Source: an uncultured Clostridia bacterium (GTDB lineage: Bacteria > Bacillota > Clostridia > Christensenellales > CAG-314). From it: a DNA stretch of 19,551 bases. A program made the translations under genes and the position numbers. The stretch lies in the NCBI GenBank assembly GCA_934203075.1, contig CAKPYT010000012.1, positions 1 through 19,551 of the forward strand. The letters are read 5' to 3'. Positions 14,037 through 19,551 of this stretch are shown here, piece by piece (the first letter of the stretch is position 1; each line of letters opens with the position of its first letter). Under the pieces are notes generated by a model. It was not told the origin of the DNA and did not search any database. It saw only the letters and a program-made list of their open reading frames with translations.

Positions 14037-14867
14037 ATGAGATATATACGGATCACCCAAGAAAATATAGACAAGGAGCACATCTGCTGCGCGATGTCCG
14101 GTAAGCAGAGTCTTGCAAAAAAGGAATGGATGAAGCAGCGCTTTGCGGACGGACTTGTGTTTTATCGCAGCGAGGAGCGAGGCAAATGCTTTATCGAGTA
14201 CCTTCCTGCAGAGAACGCGTGGGTGCCTTTGGAGGCGGACGGCTGGTTCTATATCGATTGTCTGTGGATTGCCGGTTCTATGAAAGGGCACGGATACTCG
14301 AACGACCTCCTTTCCGAGTGCGTGCGCGACGCAGAAGAACAGGGAAAGAAAGGGATTTGTATTCTTTGTGCCGAGGGACGGAAGCGTGAATTTCTCGCCG
14401 ACCCGAAGTTCCTTGCCCATAAGGGCTTTCAGACCGCAGATATATCCGATTGCGGAATCAATCTCATGTATCTGCCGCTGGTGCCGGATGCGATGCCGCC
14501 GAAGTTCAAAGAATGCGCCAGGCATCCGAAAGTCAGTGAAGAGGGTTTTGTCCTTTACTATACCGACCAGTGCCCATTCACCTGTTATTGGGTCCCGAGG
14601 GTAGAGGAAACGGCGAAGGAATACGGAATCCCGTTTCAAGCCATCCATATCACGGACAAAGCCACCGCACAGAACGTTCCCGCCCCCGTTACGACCTACG
14701 CCCTGTTTCGGGACGGTGAGTTCCTGACGCAGTGCATCCAGTCGGATCAAAAGTTTCTGGCGCTGGCAGGAATTCGGGGCGAAATCGCAATGCGGCAAAA
14801 AAACGAAAACCACGGAGAAGTATCCAATGAACAACAGTGCACTGGTGGTCATCGATCTGCAAAATGA
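14037..14867 (+). CDS. GNAT acetyltransferase with YoaP-like C-terminal domain
   Basis: A 276-residue protein. The first half (about 1-145) is a GNAT N-acetyltransferase fold with the acetyl-CoA-binding signature in IAGSMKGHGYSNDLL (78-92). The second half (about 165-250) resembles the YoaP-like domain often fused to such enzymes: a thioredoxin-like strand-Cys pair YYTDQCPFTCYW (Cys179, Cys183) followed by helix and strand. Substrate unknown. GGAGG precedes the ATG by five to ten bases. The last 26 or so residues, which overlap the next gene by 41 bases, are low in family character and may be a read-on extension. It is upstream of and probably translationally coupled to the hydrolase gene at 14827. 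Confidence 0.87.
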   Translation: MRYIRITQENIDKEHICCAMSGKQSLAKKEWMKQRFADGLVFYRSEERGKCFIEYLPAENAWVPLEADGWFYIDCLWIAGSMKGHGYSNDLLSECVRDAEEQGKKGICILCAEGRKREFLADPKFLAHKGFQTADISDCGINLMYLPLVPDAMPPKFKECARHPKVSEEGFVLYYTDQCPFTCYWVPRVEETAKEYGIPFQAIHITDKATAQNVPAPVTTYALFRDGEFLTQCIQSDQKFLALAGIRGEIAMRQKNENHGEVSNEQQCTGGHRSAK

Positions 14868-15330
14868 TATCACAAAAAACTATCGGGAAATCATAGCAAA
14901 AGTCAACGAGGCGATTGCCCTGGCAGAGGAAAGGGGATGGAGTGTGGTCTATATTCAGCACAACAACCTGTCGCCGGGAACAAGAACCTTCAAACCGGGG
15001 ACCCATGGTGCAGAACTGGTTCCGGAGATGAAAATCGTATCCGATCATATTTTCACAAAGTCAAAAAGCAACGCTCTCACCAGCGAGGCTTTTGCAGCGT
15101 TCCTTCGGGAACACGGCCTCACCGAGTTTTATCTTGCTGGGGCAGACGCCACGGCTTGCATCAAATCCACCTGTTTCAATATGGTAAAAAGCGGATACAC
15201 CGTTCACGTCCTGTCGGATTGCATCACCAGTTACGACAAAAAGAAACTGCCGGAAATGCTCGCCTATTATGAAAAGCAAGGTTGTTCCGTCGGGACGCTT
15301 TCGGAGGTCTTTCCGTCGAAACGGCAGTAA
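14827..15330 (+). CDS. Isochorismatase-family cysteine hydrolase
   Basis: A 167-residue member of the isochorismatase-like hydrolase fold (nicotinamidase, isochorismatase and related amidases). The catalytic triad is visible: Asp10 in VVIDLQND, Lys78 in FTKSKSNAL and nucleophile Cys111 in GADATACIKST. The particular substrate cannot be told from sequence; the short length and lack of metal-binding His pattern argue against a classic nicotinamidase. The start is inside the end of the GNAT/YoaP-like gene (41-base overlap) with GGAGAAG just upstream, so expression is coupled. A terminator-like hairpin follows. Confidence 0.92.
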   Translation: MNNSALVVIDLQNDITKNYREIIAKVNEAIALAEERGWSVVYIQHNNLSPGTRTFKPGTHGAELVPEMKIVSDHIFTKSKSNALTSEAFAAFLREHGLTEFYLAGADATACIKSTCFNMVKSGYTVHVLSDCITSYDKKKLPEMLAYYEKQGCSVGTLSEVFPSKRQ

Positions 15331-15369
15331 GCCGAAAATAGTCGGAAAAACGGAAAAGAATAGGGGATG

Positions 15370-15405
15370 GCGGAAAATGCGGGAATCTTTTCCGCTTTTC
15401 CTTTT
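15370..15405 (+). terminator. Intrinsic terminator after the isochorismatase-family gene
   Basis: GCGGAAAA (15370-15377) pairs with TTTTCCGC (15388-15395) around a ten-base loop, followed by TTTTCCTTTT. Moderately strong. Confidence 0.65.
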
Positions 15406-15477
15406 GAAAATCGTTCTTCACCTGCATGCAAACAGAAATTATGCGGACAAAAATAAACCGACGCGTGCAAGATCGGT

Positions 15478-15526
15478 GGATAGGAGAAAAGCAAAATGAA
15501 GAGGATAGGAGAAAAGTAAAAATGAA
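15478..15526 (+). repeat. Duplicated ribosome-site/start region with a 7-codon leader ORF
   Basis: GGATAGGAGAAAAG occurs exactly at 15478-15491 and again at 15503-15516, each followed by an A-rich spacer and ATGAA. The first copy opens a seven-codon frame MKRIGEK ending at TAA 15517-15519; the second starts the CPBP protease gene at 15522. The leader frame ends two bases before the real start, so ribosomes could reinitiate. Confidence 0.6.
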
Positions 15527-16277
15527 AAAGTTATATGAAAAAAGCGAATTGACTTTTGCAATCGTATGGATTGTGGTTTATTGCGTTCTGCAATCGGTTG
15601 CCAATCCGTTAAATACATTAATTGGAATCGATTATTCGGCAAGCGCAGTTTTCTGCGTTTTGCAGACAATTGTTCTATTGATCTTTCTTCTGAAAAACAA
15701 ATTACAGAAACGCTACGGACTCTGCAAGTCTTCCGTTCCTGCGGTACGGTTTCTTTTTTATGTCCCGCTTGCGATTCTGGCATCCGGCAACCTCTGGCAC
15801 GGCGTCGCACTTCATTACTCGCCTGCGGCAACGGTTTGTCGTATCGTGTGTATGCTCTGCGTCGGGTTTCTGGAGGAAGTGATTTTCAGGGGATTGCTGT
15901 TTGCGGCGATCGCAAAGGACAATGTCAGATCCGCAGTGGTCATTTCAAGCGTAACGTTCGGTATCGGGCATATCATCAACCTGTTCAACGGCAGCGGTAT
16001 GGACCTTGCAAATAACATTTGCCAAATTGTTTTTGCCATTGCGGTCGGGTTTCTGTTTGTCACACTGTTTTATCGTGGCGGAAGTCTGCTTCCTTGCATC
16101 ATCGTCCATTCTGCGATAAACACCCTCGGCACGTTTGCAAACGACGCAGATCTTACCGTGGAAAGGAGTCTGATTTCTGTCGCGATTCTCATTGTTCTCA
16201 CGGTCGCCTATACTTTGATACTTGCAAAAACACTTCCGAAAAATCAGTGGGAACACGCAAAGGCCAATCTCCGATGA
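15522..16277 (+). CDS. CPBP-family intramembrane glutamic protease
   Basis: A 251-residue multi-pass membrane protein of the CPBP (Abi/Rce1) family. The three conserved motifs are present: EEVIFRG at 118-124 (catalytic Glu pair plus Arg), FGIGH at 146-150 and HSAIN at 196-200. Hydrophobic helices can be seen near 10-30, 40-57, 76-92, 103-130, 138-155, 165-185 and 215-240. In Gram-positive bacteria such proteins often sit beside bacteriocin or stress genes, but no peptide gene was seen here. I chose ATG 15522 over the longer frame from 15426 because it has AGGAG ten bases upstream and the family starts near the first helix. The methyltransferase gene follows after 31 bases. Confidence 0.9.
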   Translation: MKKLYEKSELTFAIVWIVVYCVLQSVANPLNTLIGIDYSASAVFCVLQTIVLLIFLLKNKLQKRYGLCKSSVPAVRFLFYVPLAILASGNLWHGVALHYSPAATVCRIVCMLCVGFLEEVIFRGLLFAAIAKDNVRSAVVISSVTFGIGHIINLFNGSGMDLANNICQIVFAIAVGFLFVTLFYRGGSLLPCIIVHSAINTLGTFANDADLTVERSLISVAILIVLTVAYTLILAKTLPKNQWEHAKANLR

Positions 16278-16308
16278 TAGGAGAACAGATAGCACCGGGA
16301 GGACAAAA

Positions 16309-17217
16309 ATGAAAAACAAAGCCAGTATTACCGCCTTGATGAGTTCCTTCGGACGGGCGTTTCATGCAGAAAAGGAAGAACATCCGGTTTTTGCCGATTC
16401 TCTTGCCAAAGAATTGATGACGGACGAAGAATATACCGCTGTTCAGGGCTATATTCTCGGCGGAGCACAGTTCTTTGAACCCGATATGGATCCGCAAAAG
16501 CAGGATCCGAAAGAAGTTTTGCGCAAACTCGTGAACGTTCATATTGCGCCTTCGCCGTTGTGCCGCGCGGCTTACGCCGAACAGGCCCTGAAAACCGCTG
16601 TTCTGACCGGCACGAAACAATACGTCATACTCGGCGCCGGGTTGGATACCTTTGCTTTTCGAGAAACGGATTTTCTATCGAAGTACAAGGTGTTCGAGGT
16701 CGATCATCCGCTGACGCAGGCAGACAAAAAGGAAAGAATCGCCCGTGCCGGTTGGGCAGTTCCCGATCATCTCACTTTTGTCCCCGTGGATTTCACAACG
16801 GACAGCCTGACGGAACGCCTGCTTTCCGGCGGCTTTCATCCGAAAGAAAAATCCTTTTTCTCGTGGCTTGGCGTGACGTATTATCTTTCGGCAGAGGCCA
16901 TCGACAAAATGCTTGCCGAGCTTTCCTCACTTTGTGCGGACGGCAGTACCCTCGTGTTCGATTATCCGGACGAAAACTTCTTGAATGCCCCGGAAAAACG
17001 CGTGCAGAACACCATCGGGATGGCAAAAGCAGGGGGCGAGCCGATGCAAACGACGTTTTCCTATTCGGAACTGGAAAAATTATTGGAAAAGCACGGCTTC
17101 TTGATTTACGAATTGCTGATGCCGGAGGAGATTCAAAGAGAGATTATCGATCGTGTCGGGGCGGAAATAAAAGCGTTTGAGCACGTCAACTATTGCCTTG
17201 CCGTCAGAAAAAGTTAA
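16309..17217 (+). CDS. Class I SAM-dependent methyltransferase, leucine carboxyl methyltransferase-like
   Basis: A 302-residue protein of the LCM/PPM1-like methyltransferase group. The SAM-binding glycine motif is VILGAGLDTFAFR (106-118), followed by the acidic post-strand FEVDHP (129-134) with Q-K-K-R spacing typical of the family, FVPVDF around 158, and SWLGVTYYLS near 187. Many bacterial members methylate polyketide or small-molecule carboxyl or hydroxyl groups; the substrate here is unknown. GGGAGG lies six bases before the ATG, and the gene is 31 bases after the CPBP protease gene, so the two probably share a transcript. A short GGTTCTG/CAGAACC hairpin (17221-17240) follows without a T tract. 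Confidence 0.9.
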   Translation: MKNKASITALMSSFGRAFHAEKEEHPVFADSLAKELMTDEEYTAVQGYILGGAQFFEPDMDPQKQDPKEVLRKLVNVHIAPSPLCRAAYAEQALKTAVLTGTKQYVILGAGLDTFAFRETDFLSKYKVFEVDHPLTQADKKERIARAGWAVPDHLTFVPVDFTTDSLTERLLSGGFHPKEKSFFSWLGVTYYLSAEAIDKMLAELSSLCADGSTLVFDYPDENFLNAPEKRVQNTIGMAKAGGEPMQTTFSYSELEKLLEKHGFLIYELLMPEEIQREIIDRVGAEIKAFEHVNYCLAVRKS

Positions 17218-17264
17218 ATTGGTTCTGATGTTGCAGAACCGGTTACAGCGGAAATTCCGGGCCT

Positions 17265-17414
17265 ATGGCAGTGCGGGCAAGTTTCAACGAACAGACGAAA
17301 CGTCTTATTGGCGACGTTGAAAGCAGGGAACTCAATGAAAATATCCAAACGGAATGGAAACGCAAAAAGAGAAACCAGAAGAGAGGGACCCCTCATTATT
17401 CAAAAAGGGTGTAA
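17265..17414 (+). CDS. Possible small basic ORF, 49 aa
   Basis: A 49-codon frame of mixed, mostly charged composition (EWKRKKRNQKRG near the end), with no good ribosome site. It ends two bases before another short frame, so it may be noise or a remnant of a gene. No known family is recognised. Confidence 0.2.
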   Translation: MAVRASFNEQTKRLIGDVESRELNENIQTEWKRKKRNQKRGTPHYSKRV

Positions 17415-17416
17415 AA

Positions 17417-17479
17417 ATGTACGATACTATGAAAGGGAGCGGGAAAAATCCCTCTCCGATTGGAAACAGGCAACTTTAA
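17417..17479 (+). CDS. Possible 20-aa leader ORF before the DUF3795 gene
   Basis: A short frame beginning MYDTMKGSGKNPSP with an AAGGGTG-like ribosome site five to ten bases upstream. It ends 16 bases before the DUF3795 start and could be a leader peptide; no attenuator structure was identified. Confidence 0.25.
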   Translation: MYDTMKGSGKNPSPIGNRQL

Positions 17480-17495
17480 GTTTGCGGAGGTAACG

Positions 17496-17846
17496 ATGAA
17501 AAACACAAATCCATGGATCGGCTGCTGCGGGCTGGACTGCGAAAAGTGCGACGCGCGAATCGCAACGATTACAAACGACAACGCTCTTCGACAAAAGACC
17601 GCCGCGCTTTGGACAAAACTGAACGGGGTGGCGATTTCTCCCGAAATGATAAATTGTACAGGCTGTCGAATCGAAGGTGCAAAAACGCCTTTCTGCGACA
17701 AGCTTTGCCCCGTACATAATTGCGTCAGAGAAAGGGGGCTGGATACCTGCGCAGACTGTCCGCAGATGAATGGATGTCCGACGCTTGGATGCATTGCTAT
17801 AAATAGCCCCTTTGTCTTGGAAAACTTAAAAAAACAAATACTTTGA
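17496..17846 (+). CDS. Cysteine-rich DUF3795-like protein
   Basis: A 116-residue protein with 13 cysteines in the DUF3795 arrangement: CCGLDCEKC (10-18), NCTGC (53-57), Cys67, Cys71, Cys76, CADC (85-88), Cys94 and Cys99. These probably bind zinc or an iron-sulfur cluster; the molecular role of the family is unknown. GCGGAGG stands five bases before the ATG at 17496, which is preferred to an in-frame ATG at 17460. It is a stand-alone gene at the right end of the GC-balanced chromosomal block; sequence beyond 17850 becomes AT-rich. Confidence 0.88.
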   Translation: MKNTNPWIGCCGLDCEKCDARIATITNDNALRQKTAALWTKLNGVAISPEMINCTGCRIEGAKTPFCDKLCPVHNCVRERGLDTCADCPQMNGCPTLGCIAINSPFVLENLKKQIL

Positions 17847-17919
17847 CCGGATCCACATCAAAAAACCAATAAAAACCGAAAAGAAAAAGTCGTCCGGCGT
17901 TTCGAATTTCCTCCAAAAA

Positions 17920-17964
17920 AACGAAAAAAATAAGAAATACAAACCGCAGGGGTTTGTATTTCTT
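17920..17964 (-). terminator. Terminator for the minus-strand toxin/immunity-like genes
   Basis: A 14-base-pair stem AAGAAATACAAACC (17932-17945) with GGTTTGTATTTCTT (17951-17964) and a five-base loop. Read on the minus strand it is followed by TATTTTTTTCG and another T-rich run, a strong intrinsic terminator about 80 bases past the immunity-like stop. It also shields DUF3795 from antisense reading. Confidence 0.88.
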
Positions 17965-18045
17965 GCCGTTGGCGGAGAATGTGCAGCGTAAACGAATGAT
18001 TTAACTGTTGTAATCAAAAGGTATTTTGTTTTTCTTTTCACCTTT

Positions 18046-18375
18046 CTAGTTGACAATAAAACCGTTTTCAACTTTACACCACCAATCTTTATGATTTTCC
18101 GGCAAACTATCTTTTATCATTGCATCTGTAGCGTTGTTGTCTTTTATCAATTCCAAATCTTTGATTTTAATCCCGCAACAAATATCATTTTTTAATTTAA
18201 ATATGTTCTCTTGATTTTGCATAAAGACTTCATCATAAACTCTTTGGTCTTGAAAACATACATAGAAGCTTTCCCATCGGATATCAACCTCAATGATTGT
18301 TCCAATCATTCCTTCGGTTATTCCATTTTCTTTATACTTATCATTAACTACCTTAACTTCATCTAATAGCTTCAT
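18046..18375 (-). CDS. Immunity-like protein, 109 aa, DUF4926-like fold
   Basis: A small cytosolic, acidic-to-neutral protein. The N-terminus (KLLDEVKVVNDKYKENGITEGMIGTIIEV) follows the pattern of DUF4926/SH3-like immunity proteins, with a GxxGTIxEV turn and strand. The ATG at 18375 is chosen because AGGAGG lies nine bases upstream inside the end of the toxin-like gene and the start overlaps its stop codon as ATGA; a TTG at 18384 is too close to that ribosome site. This toxin-then-immunity order with four-base coupling is the norm for polymorphic-toxin cassettes. The immunity function is inferred from position and pattern. Confidence 0.6.
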   Translation of the reverse strand: MKLLDEVKVVNDKYKENGITEGMIGTIIEVDIRWESFYVCFQDQRVYDEVFMQNQENIFKLKNDICCGIKIKDLELIKDNNATDAMIKDSLPENHKDWWCKVENGFIVN

Positions 18376-18992
18376 TTTTGCCAACCTCCTATTGGGGTAT
18401 TCATTTTCAACTTTCCATTTTGGAAAATCATATAGTTCGATTCTATTTGATATGTTTTTCCAAGTTTTTCATTTGCCCCTGGAATATCAATCCTTAAATT
18501 TATTTTGCAACCATATTTTGTGATATTTTCTATATAATATTTACCATAAAAATAAGCTTGCTTTGTTTTGTCTAACAAAACGTCAAGAAAAGTATTATAG
18601 TCACTTTCATGGTATCCCATAGCATTCACCCAAGCACTTTTGCTTTTAAACAAATAAGGTATTTTCCCGTTTGGCACAAGCAACTCAATTTCTTCAACAT
18701 TTGTAGGGGCAATAGAAATTTCTTTGCAATGACACCGGAAGTGATATAGCCCGGGGAAAAGTCCTTTTTTTATGCTATCCGGCAGGTTAATACTTGTGAT
18801 ATCAAATTTTTCTGGTTTTTTATTTTTCTCGTTTTTAAACCAGCATTTGTTTACTGCAACACATTTACTGCAATGGTTTGCGGCCGTGCCTTCTATCATC
18901 CCTGTGTCGTATCCATAATTTTCAATAGTTATATCATTTTGGACATCAATTATTTGAATCCAATTCCCTAACATATTTTTAAATACACCCAT
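18372..18992 (-). CDS. Toxin-like protein with phage-head-type Cys cluster and DUF6883-like C-terminus
   Basis: A 206-residue protein rich in Lys, Asn and Ile. The N-terminal part (about 20-90) has a Cys/His cluster, HCSKC (40-44), Cys50 and YHFRCHC (83-89), resembling the C-terminal zinc-like motif of SPP1 gp7-type phage minor head proteins, which are often fused to toxin domains. Residues about 103-206 (LLVPNGKIPYLF... to GGWQK) recall the DUF6883 domain of polymorphic toxins. No signal peptide or secretion domain is present, so it may be the detached end of a longer protein. The ATG at 18992 is uncertain: AGGAG is 12 bases away and a promoter -10 abuts it. It is coupled to the immunity-like gene by ATGA. 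Confidence 0.65.
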   Translation of the reverse strand: MGVFKNMLGNWIQIIDVQNDITIENYGYDTGMIEGTAANHCSKCVAVNKCWFKNEKNKKPEKFDITSINLPDSIKKGLFPGLYHFRCHCKEISIAPTNVEEIELLVPNGKIPYLFKSKSAWVNAMGYHESDYNTFLDVLLDKTKQAYFYGKYYIENITKYGCKINLRIDIPGANEKLGKTYQIESNYMIFQNGKLKMNTPIGGWQK

Positions 18993-19021
18993 ATTATATC
19001 AAATCTCCTTTTAAAATGCAA
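18993..19021 (-). promoter_or_regulatory. Promoter-like sequence abutting the toxin-like start
   Basis: On the minus strand TTGCAT (plus 19021-19016), 17 bases, then TATAAT (plus 18998-18993), directly followed by the ATG at 18992. The start point would fall a few bases inside the frame, so either this is accidental AT-rich sequence or translation starts further in. Confidence 0.4.
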
Positions 19022-19057
19022 AAGGTTGCAGAAGTGTAGTTACTTCTGCAGCCTTTT
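19020..19057 (+). terminator. Bidirectional 16-bp-stem terminator between toxin-like gene and integrase
   Basis: AAAAGGTTGCAGAAGT (19020-19035) pairs with ACTTCTGCAGCCTTTT (19042-19057) with one wobble pair and a six-base loop. Its A and T ends make it functional on both strands. It would insulate the integrase gene from read-through and sits at a natural element boundary. Confidence 0.85.
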
Positions 19058-19133
19058 ACTGAATTTTATCATAGGAATCTATCACATTTCAAGTTTGAGT
19101 GACAAAATTTTTTATAATTCATTTGGAGGGGCT

Positions 19134-19551
19134 ATGAAATACATAGACTGGCTGTCTCAATGGATGGAGAATTACATTCGTCCATCCGTCAAAATACGGA
19201 CTTATGATCGTTATAGGCTCATTATACAGCAGCATATAAGGGATAAAATCGGCAGTATGACACTGAATGATTTATCCCCGCTTACTCTGCAATCGTTCCT
19301 TACAGGACTTTTACAGAACGGCAACCGCAGAACAGGCAAAGGTTTATCTGCAAGCAGCGTCAATGCCGTTATCTCTGTCATTCAAAGTTCACTTAAAACG
19401 GCGCACCTATTGGGACTGACGAATGAATACACTGCGGACAAGCTCAAACGCCCGAAGCTCAAAGAAAAACCTGTGGAATGCTTTACCCTTTTCGAGCAAA
19501 AAAAGATAGAGCAAGCCATACTAAACGGCAAAAAAGATAAGCTGTACGGCA
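19134..19551 (+). CDS. int: Tyrosine site-specific integrase, N-terminal part, cut by window edge
   Basis: The frame is open for 139 codons to the end of the window. It begins MKYIDWLSQWMENYI and shows the SAM-like core-binding domain of phage and ICE tyrosine recombinases: WLSQWMENYIRPSVKIRTY, LNDLSPLTLQSFLTGL, LSASSVNAVISVIQSSLKTA. The Arg-His-Arg-Tyr catalytic half is beyond the window. A GGAGGGG ribosome site is four to nine bases upstream and a TATAAT stands at 19113-19118, with a poor -35. The gene and the neighbouring AT-rich cassette indicate the edge of an integrated mobile element extending to the right. Confidence 0.88.
   Translation, partial: MKYIDWLSQWMENYIRPSVKIRTYDRYRLIIQQHIRDKIGSMTLNDLSPLTLQSFLTGLLQNGNRRTGKGLSASSVNAVISVIQSSLKTAHLLGLTNEYTADKLKRPKLKEKPVECFTLFEQKKIEQAILNGKKDKLYG

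Noticed and set aside
17221..17240. GGTTCTG/CAGAACC hairpin after the methyltransferase gene
   Set aside because: There is no T tract after the stem, so it is not supported as an intrinsic terminator.
1..19551. tRNA, rRNA and CRISPR arrays
   Set aside because: Reading the intergenic stretches showed no cloverleaf with CCA-type end, no rRNA-like conserved blocks and no regularly spaced short repeats of CRISPR form; the 129-bp modules are too long, degenerate and promoter-bearing.

Overview
The window looks like a chromosomal segment of an uncultured, probably gut-dwelling Clostridia-type Firmicute. The evidence is the mid-GC composition, strong GGAGG ribosome sites, consensus sigma-A promoters, a rubrerythrin, a clostridial-type Rex operator, and a Firmicutes gene order of ispA, OLE RNA, oapA, dxs, nadK, argR, recN. 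Species-level placement is not possible from sequence alone.

Left region (1-7468), housekeeping: the end of a prenyl diphosphate synthase gene, then a roughly 575-nt structured RNA with its own promoter. I assign this RNA to the OLE (ornate large extremophilic) family because it lies between ispA and a small membrane-protein gene (oapA-like) upstream of dxs. A strong terminator-like hairpin sits only 10 nt before the dxs start. The usual tlyA gene is absent after dxs. In its place are a terminator, about 270 bp without a gene, and a new promoter driving nadK-argR-recN, which are tightly packed.

Middle region (7469-11800), single-gene units with clean terminators: an FMN-binding-domain lipoprotein with a perfect Rex-type operator just downstream of its promoter; two convergent minus-strand genes of unknown function with a consensus promoter; a three-copy, 129-bp-period array of promoter plus hairpins leading into rubrerythrin; and a large surface lipoprotein.

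Right region (11977-19551), accessory: an AT-rich, apparently 5'-truncated CoiA-like nuclease gene; a TetR regulator with an inverted-repeat operator over its -10 box, overlapping a membrane-anchored C39-like peptidase gene; a GNAT/YoaP-like protein overlapping an isochorismatase-family hydrolase; a CPBP membrane protease; an LCM-type methyltransferase; and a cysteine-rich DUF3795 protein. The right edge is AT-rich. It holds a minus-strand toxin-like/immunity-like pair coupled by an ATGA overlap, then a 16-bp-stem terminator and the start of a tyrosine integrase, which points to the end of a mobile element continuing beyond the window.

The main leads are the OLE RNA/OapA locus and the putative attenuator before dxs, the Rex-controlled flavin lipoprotein, the tandem promoter-hairpin modules before rubrerythrin, and the toxin/immunity cassette beside the integrase.
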